Source: Bacillus sp. BP-3
GTDB taxonomy: Bacteria; Bacillota; Bacilli; Bacillales; Bacillaceae_G
NCBI RefSeq assembly: GCF_028401955.1
Contig: NZ_JAQOTJ010000002.1
Coordinates: 372,001 to 436,000 of the forward strand
DNA length: 64,000 nucleotides
Reading direction: 5' to 3'
In this document: positions 1-10,501 of the stretch, piece by piece
How positions within the stretch are numbered: the stretch's first letter is position 1
Layout of the letters: each line of letters starts with the position of its first letter
Made by a program: the position numbers and the translations under genes
Notes under the pieces: model-generated
The model's database searches: none
The model's input: only the letters and a program-made list of their open reading frames with translations
What the model was told of the DNA's origin: nothing

Positions 1-828
1 GATTATCCCAATTTAGAAATTATTGTTGCTGATGATTGTTCAATTGATGGTACACAAGATATGATGAAACGATATGACGAGAATCCGAAAGTTAGATATA
101 TTCGAAATGAAGTGAATTTAGGTTCAAGGATGAACGGCCGAAAATTACTTCATGAACATGCAGATGGTAAATATATATTGTGTATTAATCACGATGATTA
201 TCTTACGCAAAATAATTATATTAGTAAGGCTGTAGCGTTGCTTGAAGAAAATCCTAATGTCTCACTTGTTTTTGCGAATTTACATTTTTTTGATGTTGAT
301 TCAAGAGACTGCAGACCAATTACACAAGATATACCTACGATTACAAAAGGTAGTGATTACTTTTTAAACTATGAAACTGGTAGTTATCCTCATATAACAA
401 GTACATTAACATCAGTATTTAGAAGAGAAGACGCTATTCGCATGTGCTGCTTTATGGAAAAATCAGAATGCCAAGATCTATTTTTGTATTTGAAATTAAT
501 GTTAATTGGTGATATTGGATTTATTGCAGATCATGTCGGTGTGTATCGTTTCCATAAAAATAGTTTAAGTTTTAACATGCCAACTGAGGGTGATTATGGA
601 ACGATTGAAGATCTTGAAGAATTATATGTTAATGCATTAGAGCTAGGTTTAGATAAAAGTCAATTAGCTGAATGGTTAACTATACGAGTATATAAATATG
701 TGAATTGGCGCTTTGAAATAATGTGGTTCAATAATCAAAAAAGTAATGCATTACAATTGCTAACGAGTATTTCAGAAAAGCATCCTCTTGTATTTTATTG
801 GATTACAAATCGTCTACATTGGGAATAG
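1..828 (+). CDS. Family 2 glycosyltransferase, 5' end cut by window
   Basis: The reading frame is open from base 1, so the N-terminus lies outside the window. The visible start contains the GT-A nucleotide-sugar motif VADDCSIDGTQ, and residues near HDDY (about 65-68 of the visible part) give a metal-binding DxD-like site. This is the usual fold of family 2 glycosyltransferases, which move a sugar from a nucleotide sugar to an acceptor in the cytoplasm. It sits 73 bp before a CgeB-like glycosyltransferase and a broken epimerase, then spore surface genes, so glycosylation of exosporium proteins is a reasonable inference. Acceptor and sugar cannot be read from the sequence. Confidence 0.85.
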   Translation, partial: DYPNLEIIVADDCSIDGTQDMMKRYDENPKVRYIRNEVNLGSRMNGRKLLHEHADGKYILCINHDDYLTQNNYISKAVALLEENPNVSLVFANLHFFDVDSRDCRPITQDIPTITKGSDYFLNYETGSYPHITSTLTSVFRREDAIRMCCFMEKSECQDLFLYLKLMLIGDIGFIADHVGVYRFHKNSLSFNMPTEGDYGTIEDLEELYVNALELGLDKSQLAEWLTIRVYKYVNWRFEIMWFNNQKSNALQLLTSISEKHPLVFYWITNRLHWE

Positions 829-901
829 AAGTATAACGTTCAATTTTTAATGGAAGAAAGTGCAATCTACATGAAAAATAGATATAAGGTGGAGAGAGTG
901 A

Positions 902-1843
902 GTGGAAAAGTTCAACCTATTGTTAATTATTAGAAACTACAGTAAGTGGATTCATACGGCACCTTTTTATCTTCAAGAAGAACTTTCAAAAATTACAAAC
1001 TTATTTGTTTGGAATGAAGATGGTGACATTTCTAATATTCTTAATACTATTCATTTTAAACCTGATTTTATATTAATCTACTTATTTGACACAGAGGCGA
1101 ATGCACCAAAAATTACGGGACTTCGTAATTTAAAAATTCCATATGGAATATATATAGAAGATTTACATCACAATCCTGCTAAAACATATGCTGCAATAAA
1201 ACATGAAAACGTTGAAAATATATTTACGTGTTATAGAGATGCTTTTCATAAGTTTTATCCTGATTTTTCTCATAAAATCAAATGGTTTCCTCATCATGTC
1301 AATACCGAAATCTTTAAGGACTACGGTCAAAAAAAAGATATTGATATGCTATTAATGGGAGCGGTCATTCCGTATTATTATCCACTAAGATGTAAAATCC
1401 TCGAAACTTATCAAAATGAAGCAAATTTTATATATCATGGACATCCGGGCTATAGAAATATTGATAATGAAGAATTTCAAAATGTATTTGTTCGCGAAAG
1501 TTATGCAAAGGAAATAAATAGAGCGAAATTATTTTTCACGTGCAATTCAATATATGGATATACAATTTTAAAATACTTTGAAGTATTAGCATGTAACACT
1601 TTATTACTTGCTCCAAGTTCAGATGAGATTTTAGATTTAGGTTTAAAGCCAGGGGTGCATTTTGTTGAAATAGATGAAAATAATTTTATGGAAAAGGCAA
1701 ATTATTATTTGACACATGACGAAGAACGAGAAGAAATTAGTAAGAATGGATTTGAACTCGTACAAGAAAAGCATGCAACTACCCAACGGGCTCAACAACT
1801 AAAAGAGATGATTCATGAAATATTAAAAGTAAAAGAAGGATAA
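902..1843 (+). CDS. CgeB-like glycosyltransferase
   Basis: A 313-aa protein with a GTG start preceded by AAGGTGGAGAGAG. The C-terminal third (about 210-300), with a FFTCNS..YGY..LKYFEVLACN pattern, resembles the C-terminal half of CgeB and family 1 glycosyltransferases, where the conserved Glu and Gly-rich part bind the nucleotide sugar. No signal peptide or membrane segment is seen, so it should be cytosolic. CgeB in B. subtilis is linked to late sporulation and spore surface glycosylation. The place between another glycosyltransferase and exosporium genes fits a role in decorating spore surface proteins. The exact substrate is unknown. Confidence 0.75.
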   Translation: MEKFNLLLIIRNYSKWIHTAPFYLQEELSKITNLFVWNEDGDISNILNTIHFKPDFILIYLFDTEANAPKITGLRNLKIPYGIYIEDLHHNPAKTYAAIKHENVENIFTCYRDAFHKFYPDFSHKIKWFPHHVNTEIFKDYGQKKDIDMLLMGAVIPYYYPLRCKILETYQNEANFIYHGHPGYRNIDNEEFQNVFVRESYAKEINRAKLFFTCNSIYGYTILKYFEVLACNTLLLAPSSDEILDLGLKPGVHFVEIDENNFMEKANYYLTHDEEREEISKNGFELVQEKHATTQRAQQLKEMIHEILKVKEG

Positions 1844-1847
1844 CCAT

Positions 1848-2693
1848 TTGAAAGCCTTAGTTACAGGTGGAGCGGGCTTTATTGGTCTCCGCATTGTTGG
1901 AAAACAATGTGGAGACAGTGGTTGGTGACAATTTAATTACAGGGTATAAGGAGAATATTCCACCTCAAGCTATTTTCTACTATTTTGATATACGAGACCC
2001 GAATATTAATAAAATTTTTATGATTAAAAAACCAGATTTTGTAATACATCAAGCGGCACAAGTGTCCGTACAGCAATCTGTGAAGCAGCCATTTTACAAT
2101 TGTAGTGAAAATGTGATGACCACTATAAATATTTTGCAATCTTGTATCAAGTATAACGTGAAAAAATTATTTATGCTTCAACTGTTGCTGTATATGGTGA
2201 CCTCAATATTTACCGATTGATGAAAAGCATCGGCTTAGTCCTTTATCCTTTTATGGTTTAAAGTATACAATTCTTAGATATTCTAATGTTTATGGTGCAA
2301 AGTAAAATGTAGAGGGAGAAGCGGGAGTAATTTCTATTTTTATTTACGGTTTGTTAAAGAATATTATTCCAATTGTATATTGTGATGGTAAGCAGACAAG
2401 AGACTTTATTTTTGTTAAAGATGTGGTACATGTTAACTTTTTAGCTCCCACGAATGCAGATAGTCAAGTCTGTAATATTAGCTCTAATCAACGAACTTCA
2501 GTTAATAAACTAATCAGTGTAATTTGCAGCTTAATGAAAAAAAGAGACACAAATATATAAAGATGAAAGACTAGGAGATATTGTTCATAGTTATTTATTA
2601 AATGGTCATGCAAAGAAAAACTTAATGTGGCAACCAAAATTTTCATTGTTTCAAGGATTAGAAGAAACAATTTCTTTTTTCAAGAAAGTATAA
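1848..2693 (+). pseudogene. NAD-dependent sugar epimerase/dehydratase, multiply broken
   Basis: Begins with TTG and the Rossmann motif VTGGAGFIG, then loses frame near 1880-1890. A second frame carries DNLITGYKENIPP and the region around HQAAQVSVQQSV. A further shift near 2175-2215 separates YASTVAVYG from PIDEKHRLSPLSFYG. About 20 residues normally between the YxxxK active-site region and RYSNVYG are missing, an in-frame TAA follows at about 2302, and another shift near 2560 precedes the C-terminus ending FFKKV. The pieces in order match UDP-glucose 4-epimerase-like SDR enzymes. With at least four lesions the gene is surely non-functional. It lies in the same direction just after the CgeB-like gene and was probably part of that operon. 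Confidence 0.85.
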
Positions 2694-2740
2694 AAGGTTT
2701 GGATTTATATATAAGTTAAAAAACGACATAAAATTCATTT

Positions 2741-2900
2741 TTTTTGAGAGGAACGAGGGCATCTGAACGTGTATAGAAACGGGCAGGGCCTTTTTCTATT
2801 ACATGTCAGATTTAAAACAAAGGAAGAACGCAGGTACAGATTATATTGTCTTTATAGCATCGACTTATATTTCGGAAAGTCAACATGGATATATAGTTTA
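2741..2900. repeat. Dispersed intergenic repeat, copy 1
   Basis: This stretch shares a block order with 9002-9115, 11355-11580 and 13068-13203: a GAGAGG-rich part, GAAACGGGCAGGGCCTTTTTC, ACATGT..TTTAAAACA, and a tail with GAAAGTCAACATGGAT. It has no open gene. The pattern resembles the bcr-type interspersed repeats of the B. cereus group, but I cannot assign a class. Confidence 0.55.
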
Positions 2901-3004
2901 TTTCATACTTTCTTAATATTGTAAAATGAGCTCTGATTCTCATAAGAAATGTTACATCCTCATTATAATGTTTTTGATTAGTATTGAAAAATAGAAAAGG
3001 CTCA

Positions 3005-3048
3005 AAAACAGGCTGTGGATAACAATTTTCCACAGCCTGTTTTTATTG
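3005..3048. terminator. Bidirectional terminator
   Basis: Perfect stem AGGCTGTGGA (3010-3019) with TCCACAGCCT (3030-3039), with T-rich tails on both strands. It ends the minus-strand collagen-like gene. Confidence 0.85.
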
Positions 3049-3061
3049 AGGTATTGTAGCA

Positions 3062-4567
<1,506 letters not shown>

Positions 4568-4614
4568 TTATTTGTTTAATAAAATAGTCAATTCCATACA
4601 TTTTATGAATTATA

Positions 4615-4780
4615 AGAGAGATTGGTACTGGGTTATCTCTCTAAATGGGAGATTTCTTGATAGAGAAAAGGAATCTTTCCCCTGTCACATGCAAGGGCTA
4701 AAATACAGATAGAAAATAATACAAGGAAACATAGTTTTATTGCTTCGTATATTCTAAATTTATTTAATGGAGAGAAGTGA
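4615..4780. repeat. Dispersed intergenic repeat, weak copy
   Basis: Part of the 370-bp gap between the collagen-like gene and cotO. It keeps CCTGTCACATGCAAGGGCT followed by AAAATACA, matching the centre of the copy at 11355-11580, but the rest is degenerate. No gene is seen here. Confidence 0.35.
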
Positions 4781-4927
4781 AGAATGGTTATAGACCAGCT
4801 TCTAGTTTTAAGGGAATGGGGAAAATGCCTTATATACATAGAGAAAGAAGTGATTTTTAACGAAACTTCTCCGTTCTGTATGAATATAACTGTAATAACG
4901 TATGTTTTAGTAAAAAGGGGGATGGAG

Positions 4928-5476
4928 ATGGTGGGGAAACAAATAAAGAAAATAGAAAATCAACCGTTATTATATATTCATCATTTAGATTTATATAAAC
5001 TCCAGCGCCATATGCAGCAAAGTGTGATTGTGAAACAAATAGAACGAACTGCTGAAGTAAAGGAAAGTGAAATAGAAGAAGTAAAGGAAAGTGAAACAGA
5101 AGATATGGAAAAGAGAAAACAAACTCAAGGGGGTGTAGAAGAAATGCATGTGGCTGATCAACATAATGTGCAAATAGATCCAACGGAAGAAGAGAGTCTA
5201 GAGCAAGATAAGGAATCATTTGTAGAATCTTCAAGTAGCGCATGGCAGAATAAATCGTTTAAAGATATGAATAACGAGGAAAAAATTTATTTCTTGTTAA
5301 ATCAACCTCATTATATACCAAATGTAAAATGTATTGTGAAAACAGAAAAAGCTTCTTATGTAGGGGTTATTACTTCTTATGAAAATGGAGTGCTGCAAAT
5401 GGTGATACCAAGCCATATTGGGAATTTTCCTTTAAACATAGAAGAGGTAGTATCGATTCGCATGACGGGGCTATAA
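4928..5476 (+). CDS. cotO: Spore coat/exosporium assembly protein CotO
   Basis: A 182-aa protein. I chose ATG 4928 because the AAAAGGGGGATGG ribosome site overlaps the ATG at 4922. It starts MVGKQIKK, has YIHHLDLYKLQ near residues 20-30, a central acidic Glu/Lys-rich stretch (about 40-110) and a conserved C-terminal domain from about residue 113 (NNEEKIYFLLNQPHYIPN to the end). This matches CotO of the B. cereus group, needed for attachment and encasement of the exosporium around the coat. No membrane segment is present. Its neighbours are exosporium genes. Expression late in the mother cell is expected from the family; I did not identify a sigma K promoter. Confidence 0.8.
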   Translation: MVGKQIKKIENQPLLYIHHLDLYKLQRHMQQSVIVKQIERTAEVKESEIEEVKESETEDMEKRKQTQGGVEEMHVADQHNVQIDPTEEESLEQDKESFVESSSSAWQNKSFKDMNNEEKIYFLLNQPHYIPNVKCIVKTEKASYVGVITSYENGVLQMVIPSHIGNFPLNIEEVVSIRMTGL

Positions 5477-5483
5477 TGTCGAA

Positions 5484-5522
5484 AAGGTGGTAGGATTCCT
5501 ACCACCTCAATAGTTTTTTTGT
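5484..5522. terminator. Bidirectional terminator after cotO
   Basis: Hairpin AGGTGGTAGGA / TCCTACCACCT followed by TAGTTTTTTT on the plus strand. It separates cotO from the convergent CotY/ExsY-family gene. Confidence 0.9.
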
Positions 5523-5529
5523 TTACACA

Positions 5530-5979
5530 TTATACGCCTGCAACGTGTACATCACGTAAGCATTGAATTGCACAGAAACAATTTAGATCAACAGTTACAA
5601 CAGAATTTGTTGCTTGTAGTGTAGCATTAGGGTTATTTAAGAAGAAACAAATTGGATTTTGATCAGGTGGTACGTTTTGTACTTCTAATCCACGTAATAC
5701 TGCACAGCAATCGTCTACACTTTCTACGCGAAGGACCAACGTAGTACAATCTGTAGTATTAGCGGAAGGAATAAATACTTTGAATGGATCTCCTTCACTA
5801 GTAAATAAGATAAATGGGCGTGTATTAGCGAGTCTAGAGCCTTGATGTGCACCAAGGAATGGAACATCGCATCCTGTCGGGCATGTGCTTGTTGCGCAAT
5901 CTTGTAATTCATTGATGAAGTTTACAACATCACATACGCAATTGATGTGCATACTCTTTTTATCATCATTGTTACCCAT
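5530..5979 (-). CDS. CotY/ExsY/CotZ-family cysteine-rich exosporium protein
   Basis: A 149-aa protein. ATG 5979 is preferred over the GTG at 5988 because AAGGAG lies eight bases before it and touches the GTG. It carries 12 cysteines, FLGAHQGSRLANTRPFIL (about 43-60), RVESVDDCCAVLR and the C-terminal NCFCAIQCLRDV. These are hallmarks of the CotY/ExsY/CotZ family, which self-assembles into disulfide-linked sheets forming the basal layer of the exosporium. The sequence differs from the ExsY and CotY I remember in the middle and N-terminus, so it may be a third paralogue or a divergent CotY. The product is cytosolic in the mother cell and lacks a signal peptide. Confidence 0.85.
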   Translation of the reverse strand: MGNNDDKKSMHINCVCDVVNFINELQDCATSTCPTGCDVPFLGAHQGSRLANTRPFILFTSEGDPFKVFIPSANTTDCTTLVLRVESVDDCCAVLRGLEVQNVPPDQNPICFFLNNPNATLQATNSVVTVDLNCFCAIQCLRDVHVAGV

Positions 5980-6114
5980 TCTTTTCACTCCTTATCATAA
6001 GTTTTGATTACACTAATAGAATATTGAATGCGAGGTAAATCGGTTACTGCTCTCAAGTTGTTTTTTTAAAAGGATAAGCCTGTATTTAGCTGGAAAGAAA
6101 AGGAGATGAGGAAC

Positions 6115-6474
6115 TTGTTTTTTGAGAGTTGGCTTATGTTTTTTATTTTTTCATGTGCAGTATTTCGTTTAACACGCCTTTTGGTCTTTGATAAAATTAC
6201 ATCTTTTATACGTGCGCCTTTTATTGAAGAAATACAGATTACAGAAGAGGATGGTTCGGTTTCAACGTATATGAAAATAAAAGAAGCGGGTTTACGTAAA
6301 TTTTTTGGGGAATTGTTAAGTTGTTATTGGTGTACAGGGATATGGGTGAGCGCTCTATTACTTTTATGTTATGAATGGATTCCGAAAGTAGCAGAGCCCA
6401 TTATTTTATTATTAGCAGTTGCTGGGGTTGCAGCGATAATTGAAACGATTGTAATTCGATGGCTGAATGAGTGA
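6115..6474 (+). CDS. yjcA: YjcA-like small membrane protein (DUF1360)
   Basis: About 119 aa if started at TTG 6115, which has AAAGGAG ten bases upstream. The ATG at 6106 directly abuts that site and is less likely. There are two hydrophobic segments, about residues 4-22 and 90-112, and a conserved SCYWCTGIWVS motif between them (about 74-84). This matches YjcA/DUF1360 proteins, which in B. subtilis are sporulation-associated membrane proteins near the cotVWXYZ cluster. The same neighbourhood is seen here. Molecular function is unknown. Confidence 0.75.
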   Translation: MFFESWLMFFIFSCAVFRLTRLLVFDKITSFIRAPFIEEIQITEEDGSVSTYMKIKEAGLRKFFGELLSCYWCTGIWVSALLLLCYEWIPKVAEPIILLLAVAGVAAIIETIVIRWLNE

Positions 6475-6547
6475 GAAATGAAGGAACGAAACAGAAAGGT
6501 TGTTCATATAGTAAAGAGAGTGTTAAAAAATAGAGGAGATGTTTGCC

Positions 6548-6718
6548 ATGGCGAAGTATCAGCAACCAAATCCATATAATAATCTTCAATATTGGTATCA
6601 AATGCAGCAACAGCAACAAGGGCAGCAAGAAGAGCAACAACAAGGGCAGCAACTAGAACAGCAAGGATATGTGAAGAAAAAAGGTTGTAACTGTGGTGGA
6701 AAGAAAAATAGGTATTAA
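6548..6718 (+). CDS. Gln-rich small protein, likely spore coat associated
   Basis: A 56-aa protein starting MAKYQQPNPYNN, with a Gln-rich middle (residues 18-40) and a basic Cys tail GCNCGGKKNRY. AGAGGAG lies about ten bases before the ATG. The composition (Gln, Tyr, Gly, Lys, two Cys) resembles small crosslinked spore coat proteins, and it follows yjcA by 73 bp inside a spore-gene cluster. I do not recognise a named family, and the role is inferred from composition and context. Confidence 0.65.
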   Translation: MAKYQQPNPYNNLQYWYQMQQQQQGQQEEQQQGQQLEQQGYVKKKGCNCGGKKNRY

Positions 6719-6757
6719 TAAATAATGAAACATGTAAATAATGAGTCTGCTTTTGAA

Positions 6758-6810
6758 CAAAAAATACCCTGTTTTATCCTTTGGGTAAGAAAAAACAGGG
6801 TATTTTTTGT
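6758..6810. terminator. Bidirectional terminator
   Basis: Stem ATACCCTGTTTT (6764-6775) with AAAACAGGGTAT (about 6791-6803), followed by TTTTTTG on the plus strand and a U-rich tail on the minus strand. It ends the small coat gene and the convergent helicase gene. Confidence 0.9.
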
Positions 6811-6838
6811 TTTATTTTAGAAATCTTTACGTCATATG

Positions 6839-8896
6839 TTATTTTGTTTTTTGTAGGTCATCTCTCGTCAAAAATAAAAATCTCGAAACATCAAGTTTTT
6901 TTCCTCTAAAAAACTGCGGAGAAGAAATGTATAATTCTTCTTTTGCTCGTGTAATTGCTACGTATGCTAAGCGTCTTTCTTCTTCTAATGCTTCGGAGGT
7001 ATCAGTGACACGGTCGTTTGCATCTTTTAATGATGAGGAATGCGGCAATATTCCATCGCTTGCACCGAGTAAGAAAACGCATGGAAATTCAAGACCTTTG
7101 GCATTATGAATTGACATAAGCGAGACAGCATCTTGCTGGACTCTTGTTTTTAATGCTTCCATTTCTTTTTGATTTTGTATTGCTACGTTTACAAATTCTA
7201 AATACGCTGGAATGTCGGAAAAGCGATTTGCGGATTCAATGAGCTCTTCAAGCATTTCCTCTTGTATTTCTTTTTGCATTGTGAAAGAAGAGCGGTCATT
7301 GCTTTGCAGATATTCTAAGTATTGTCCTTTTCCTTTAATAATTTCTTTTAATGCTTTTTTCGGTTCCAGTTCTTTAATAAATTTCAGAAAATCAATACGA
7401 TCATTGATTTTCTTTACTTGGAACGACTTTAAATTCGGATTGAGTAAAAGAAAATGTAAAAGGGAAGGGAAACGTCCTTCACCGTATTTCCATTGTTCTC
7501 GTTCAATAAATGATATACATTCATCGCGTCCGATATACATCGTTGGCAAAATGCTTGCGAGCGATTCTAACCGAAATGGTTCAAAGGCCAACCGTAGTTG
7601 ATCTAATACCGGTTTAATAAGGGAGTGCTCATAAAATGATTGGCTTGCTCCGTATTTGACGAACGGTATTTTATGAATCGTAAGCTGATCGAGTAAGGAA
7701 CGGCTTACAGAATGTGTCCGGTATAATAAGCAAAAGTCTGTATAGCGTCGCTGGCCACTTGCTACTTTATCTTGAATTAGTTGCAATATTTGATTCGCTT
7801 CATCCAATGTTGTTGCTGGTCTTGAATAAAACGGCTGTATGCCTTCTTCGCGAACGGAGTACAGTTCTTTGTTAAAGCGTTCTTGATTTAGCTTAATGAC
7901 TTCATTACCAAGGCCAACGATGTATGGGTTCGAGCGATAGTTTGTATTTAAAGTAATAATGGTTGTATCATCAAATTCTTTTGGGAAAGAAAGAATAATT
8001 TGATGGCTAGCTCCGCGCCAGCCGTAAATCGCTTGATCATCGTCCCCCGCGATAAATAAGTTGTTTTGCGGCGCCGCTAATAATTTTACAATTTCATACT
8101 GAGCGTATGATGTATCTTGAAATTCATCCACTTCAATATATTGAAAGCGACCTTGCAGCTGCGTTAATAAAGCGGCATTATTTTCTAGCAAATAGAACGT
8201 TTCAAGTAAAATATCATCAAAGTCTAAATAGCCATGACTTTGTTTTACGTCTTCATAGCGATGATACACTTCTTGAAATTCACGTTCCACAGGTGTTTTA
8301 GCTTGTACATCTTTCGGTCTATTTAATTTATTTTTTTCAAGTGAAATCATTGCTAGCATACTTTCCGCGTCATAGTCATCTTTTAATCGAAGTTCTTTTA
8401 AAATTTTCTTTATAATAATTTGTTTATGTTTTTCATTTGCTAAAATTTGTTGGTTGTATCCTTGGCTGCGAAGTAACTTTAAGAATACAGAATGGAATGT
8501 TCCAGCAACAAGATATCGGCTCGCTGCGGGTGTCATACCAGGTAATGTTGCTACGCGGCTTCGAATTTCTTCCGCTGCTTTTTGTGTAAAGGTAAGCAGC
8601 AATATGTTGCGCGGGTGAACACCTTTTACATTGACTAAATAGCCAACGCGTGTTGTTAAGACAGATGTTTTTCCGCTGCCGGCACCAGCTAATGTAAGAA
8701 CGGGCCCTTCAGTTTGACGAACAGCTTCTAATTGCTTTTCATTTAAATATATTCCTTGTTTTTCAAGAGCGCGAAAATAAGTAACATCCGCATCGTTTTG
8801 ATGAATTAAGTCCGTAGATGTTTTCGGAATATGATAAATTGCGCGAGGTATATTCGAATGGGTTAATGATTTTTGCGAAAAATTTTCCTTAGTCAT
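6839..8896 (-). CDS. yjcD: UvrD/PcrA-like superfamily 1 DNA helicase (YjcD)
   Basis: A 685-aa protein from ATG 8896 (GAAGGTG upstream). Walker A GAGSGKT is at residues 71-77, the Walker B/motif II VDEFQDTS at about 240, motif III GDDDQAIYGWRGA after it, and motif V/VI region SIHNAKGLEFPCVFLLG and YVAITRAKEELY near the end. These define an SF1A 3'-5' helicase that unwinds DNA with ATP. It is a little shorter than UvrD or PcrA and matches YjcD of B. subtilis, also found near yjcA. It is monocistronic, convergent with the spore genes. Its exact repair role is not known. Confidence 0.9.
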   Translation of the reverse strand: MTKENFSQKSLTHSNIPRAIYHIPKTSTDLIHQNDADVTYFRALEKQGIYLNEKQLEAVRQTEGPVLTLAGAGSGKTSVLTTRVGYLVNVKGVHPRNILLLTFTQKAAEEIRSRVATLPGMTPAASRYLVAGTFHSVFLKLLRSQGYNQQILANEKHKQIIIKKILKELRLKDDYDAESMLAMISLEKNKLNRPKDVQAKTPVEREFQEVYHRYEDVKQSHGYLDFDDILLETFYLLENNAALLTQLQGRFQYIEVDEFQDTSYAQYEIVKLLAAPQNNLFIAGDDDQAIYGWRGASHQIILSFPKEFDDTTIITLNTNYRSNPYIVGLGNEVIKLNQERFNKELYSVREEGIQPFYSRPATTLDEANQILQLIQDKVASGQRRYTDFCLLYRTHSVSRSLLDQLTIHKIPFVKYGASQSFYEHSLIKPVLDQLRLAFEPFRLESLASILPTMYIGRDECISFIEREQWKYGEGRFPSLLHFLLLNPNLKSFQVKKINDRIDFLKFIKELEPKKALKEIIKGKGQYLEYLQSNDRSSFTMQKEIQEEMLEELIESANRFSDIPAYLEFVNVAIQNQKEMEALKTRVQQDAVSLMSIHNAKGLEFPCVFLLGASDGILPHSSSLKDANDRVTDTSEALEEERRLAYVAITRAKEELYISSPQFFRGKKLDVSRFLFLTRDDLQKTK

Positions 8897-9001
8897 AATT
8901 TCACCTTCAATAAGTAGCATCAACTTATAACTTTAGCGGAAGATAGGGGAAATGGCAATGTAAAAAAGTAGGTCAGTAATGTGATTGAATGTGGAGGATA
9001 G

Positions 9002-9130
9002 AAATACAGATTGAGAAACCTATTAAAACTCTCTTTTTTTAGAGGGAAGAGAGGGACTGGCCGTGCGTAGAAGCAGGAAGCCTCTTTTCCTGCTGCGGAG
9101 TTAAAACAAAGAGAGAAAATGAGTGCTTGT
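9002..9130. repeat. Dispersed intergenic repeat, copy 2
   Basis: Shares TACAGATTGAGAAAC, GAGAGGGACTGGCCGTG, the stem AGCAGGAAG / CTTTTCCTGCT and GTTAAAACA with the other copies. It lies between the helicase gene and an oxidoreductase remnant and has no gene. Confidence 0.6.
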
Positions 9131-9149
9131 GTAAAGAAAAGATTGTTTA

Positions 9150-9263
9150 TTAGTTGGCGGGTGGAATGCTTTGAGGGAATTTGAAAATATTTTCTGCATG
9201 GTATTCTATGTCACCTGGTACAACGATACGTCCTGTCAGTTCAGGTTTCTTATTAGAAGTCAT
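9150..9263 (-). pseudogene. N-terminal remnant of FAD-linked (BBE-type) oxidoreductase
   Basis: A 37-codon frame starts MTSNKKPELTGRIVVPGD at 9263 behind an excellent AAGGAGG site eight bases upstream, then runs KFPQSIPPAN to a stop. LTGRIVVPGDxEY is how Bacillus FAD-dependent oxidoreductases of the berberine-bridge class begin; normally about 400 more residues including the FAD-binding His follow. Nothing of these is seen, so this appears to be a gene start left after a deletion. It could still make a 37-aa peptide. No membrane segment. Confidence 0.55.
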
Positions 9264-9423
9264 AAAGGAGTTTCCTCCTTATGTCAAAACTCTGTTCCCA
9301 TTTGATGATTATGAAATAAACTTGGCGATTAGTATTGTTATCGCAAGAATAGTTTGATTTCGGGTCCATCATATATTCAGCAGTAAAGAGAAAAGTACGT
9401 TACGAAAGGAAGTAGAAATATAA

Positions 9424-9452
9424 AAAGAAGCGCCAAACAAGGCGCTTCCACT
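9424..9452 (-). terminator. Terminator of yjcF-yjcG
   Basis: Perfect stem GAAGCGCC / GGCGCTTC with six-base loop, followed on the minus strand by TTTTTAT. Confidence 0.9.
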
Positions 9453-9463
9453 TTAGTTTCACT

Positions 9464-9886
9464 TTATAGATTTTTTATCATGACAACATGCGGGATATCA
9501 GCTTCCATAAATACATCAGAAGTTGTTTCGTATCCAAGCTTATGATAAAACGGCTCAGCGTGTGTTTGGGCATGAAGTTTCAGCTTTGGAAGAGATTCTT
9601 CTTTCGCAAGAACTTCTAATGCGTCCATGATCATCTTGCCAGCGCCTTTTTGGCGGTGAGATGATAAGACACAAATGCGTTCCATTTTCCCAATACCATC
9701 GACGGTGCGAAAGCGTCCAGCGCCAACTGGAACGTTTTGATCGTATAATACAACATGTTTTGCAGCGTGATCATGTTCGTCGTATTCTTCTTCGGCTGCA
9801 ACCTTTTGTTCATCTACAAACACTTGTTTACGAACAGAAAAGGCATCTTCTAGTTGTTTTTCATTTTGTACGACTATAATTTGCAA
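9464..9886 (-). CDS. yjcF: GNAT family N-acetyltransferase YjcF
   Basis: A 140-aa single-domain GNAT protein with a probable TTG start. Motif A is seen in ERICVLSSHRQKGAGKMIMDAL, where RQKGAG is the acetyl-CoA pyrophosphate loop (about residues 79-84), and the C-terminus has HAQTHAEPFYHKLGYE as in the family. It transfers acetyl from acetyl-CoA to an unknown amine in the cytoplasm. It starts one base after yjcG ends, and the two are likely cotranscribed. The length matches YjcF of B. subtilis. Confidence 0.85.
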   Translation of the reverse strand: MQIIVVQNEKQLEDAFSVRKQVFVDEQKVAAEEEYDEHDHAAKHVVLYDQNVPVGAGRFRTVDGIGKMERICVLSSHRQKGAGKMIMDALEVLAKEESLPKLKLHAQTHAEPFYHKLGYETTSDVFMEADIPHVVMIKNL

Positions 9887-9887
9887 A

Positions 9888-10406
9888 TTATTGTTGCTCC
9901 TTTCCTAAATGGAATGTTTCGTGTACTGACCATGTTCCATTTTCTAGTTGATATAGTAAATGGAAACGATCAATTGGTTGCTCATAATAGAAATCTTTCA
10001 TCTTTAAGCGACCTAAAACATCTGCATGCTCTGCGTCTGATAAGTGTTGTCCAATTGTAAGGTGCGGTACAAAAGCATATTCGCGATCTTGTGTGAATAT
10101 ACCGCTATGCATTTCTTCGTTTAGGAATGCTAATTCAGGAGTTTTTTCTACTTTAAAATAAATAACATTATTTACAGGTGCAAATGAGCTCACTTTTCCA
10201 ACATGTAATGTAAATGTGTTTGTTTTATTTGCAATTGTATGAAGCTCTTGCACAATCGTTTCTAATTTTTCATCAGCTACTTCGAAAGGTGCTTTTAATG
10301 TAATGTGTGGTGGAACTAATGCATAATGTGGATCATAACGCTTACGCAGACCGTTTGCTTTATCTTGAATCATTTTTGATGGAAAAATTACAATACCTAG
10401 TTTCAT
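9888..10406 (-). CDS. yjcG: 2H-phosphoesterase superfamily protein YjcG
   Basis: A 172-aa protein with two HxT motifs, HITL at 34-37 and HLTI at 115-118, as in 2'-5' RNA ligase/cyclic phosphodiesterase-like enzymes. The start ATG has AGGGGAGGAATT upstream. Family members hydrolyse cyclic or 2'-5' phosphodiesters, but the substrate of YjcG is not established. It forms a tight pair with yjcF and lies next to a yjcH-like esterase, the same order as in B. subtilis. Confidence 0.88.
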   Translation of the reverse strand: MKLGIVIFPSKMIQDKANGLRKRYDPHYALVPPHITLKAPFEVADEKLETIVQELHTIANKTNTFTLHVGKVSSFAPVNNVIYFKVEKTPELAFLNEEMHSGIFTQDREYAFVPHLTIGQHLSDAEHADVLGRLKMKDFYYEQPIDRFHLLYQLENGTWSVHETFHLGKEQQ

Positions 10407-10501
10407 CTCTAAATTCCTCCCCTTGTCTGAACGTAAAATGTTTGTATGAAAAAAAGAACTCTTTTTTTATTATATCAGATAATTCTGAATGAAACTGTAT
10501 A

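Noticed and set aside
8107-8301. Plus-strand frames inside the helicase, trp and odhA genes
   Set aside because: All are shadows of strongly recognised genes on the opposite strand or other frames and lack ribosome sites.
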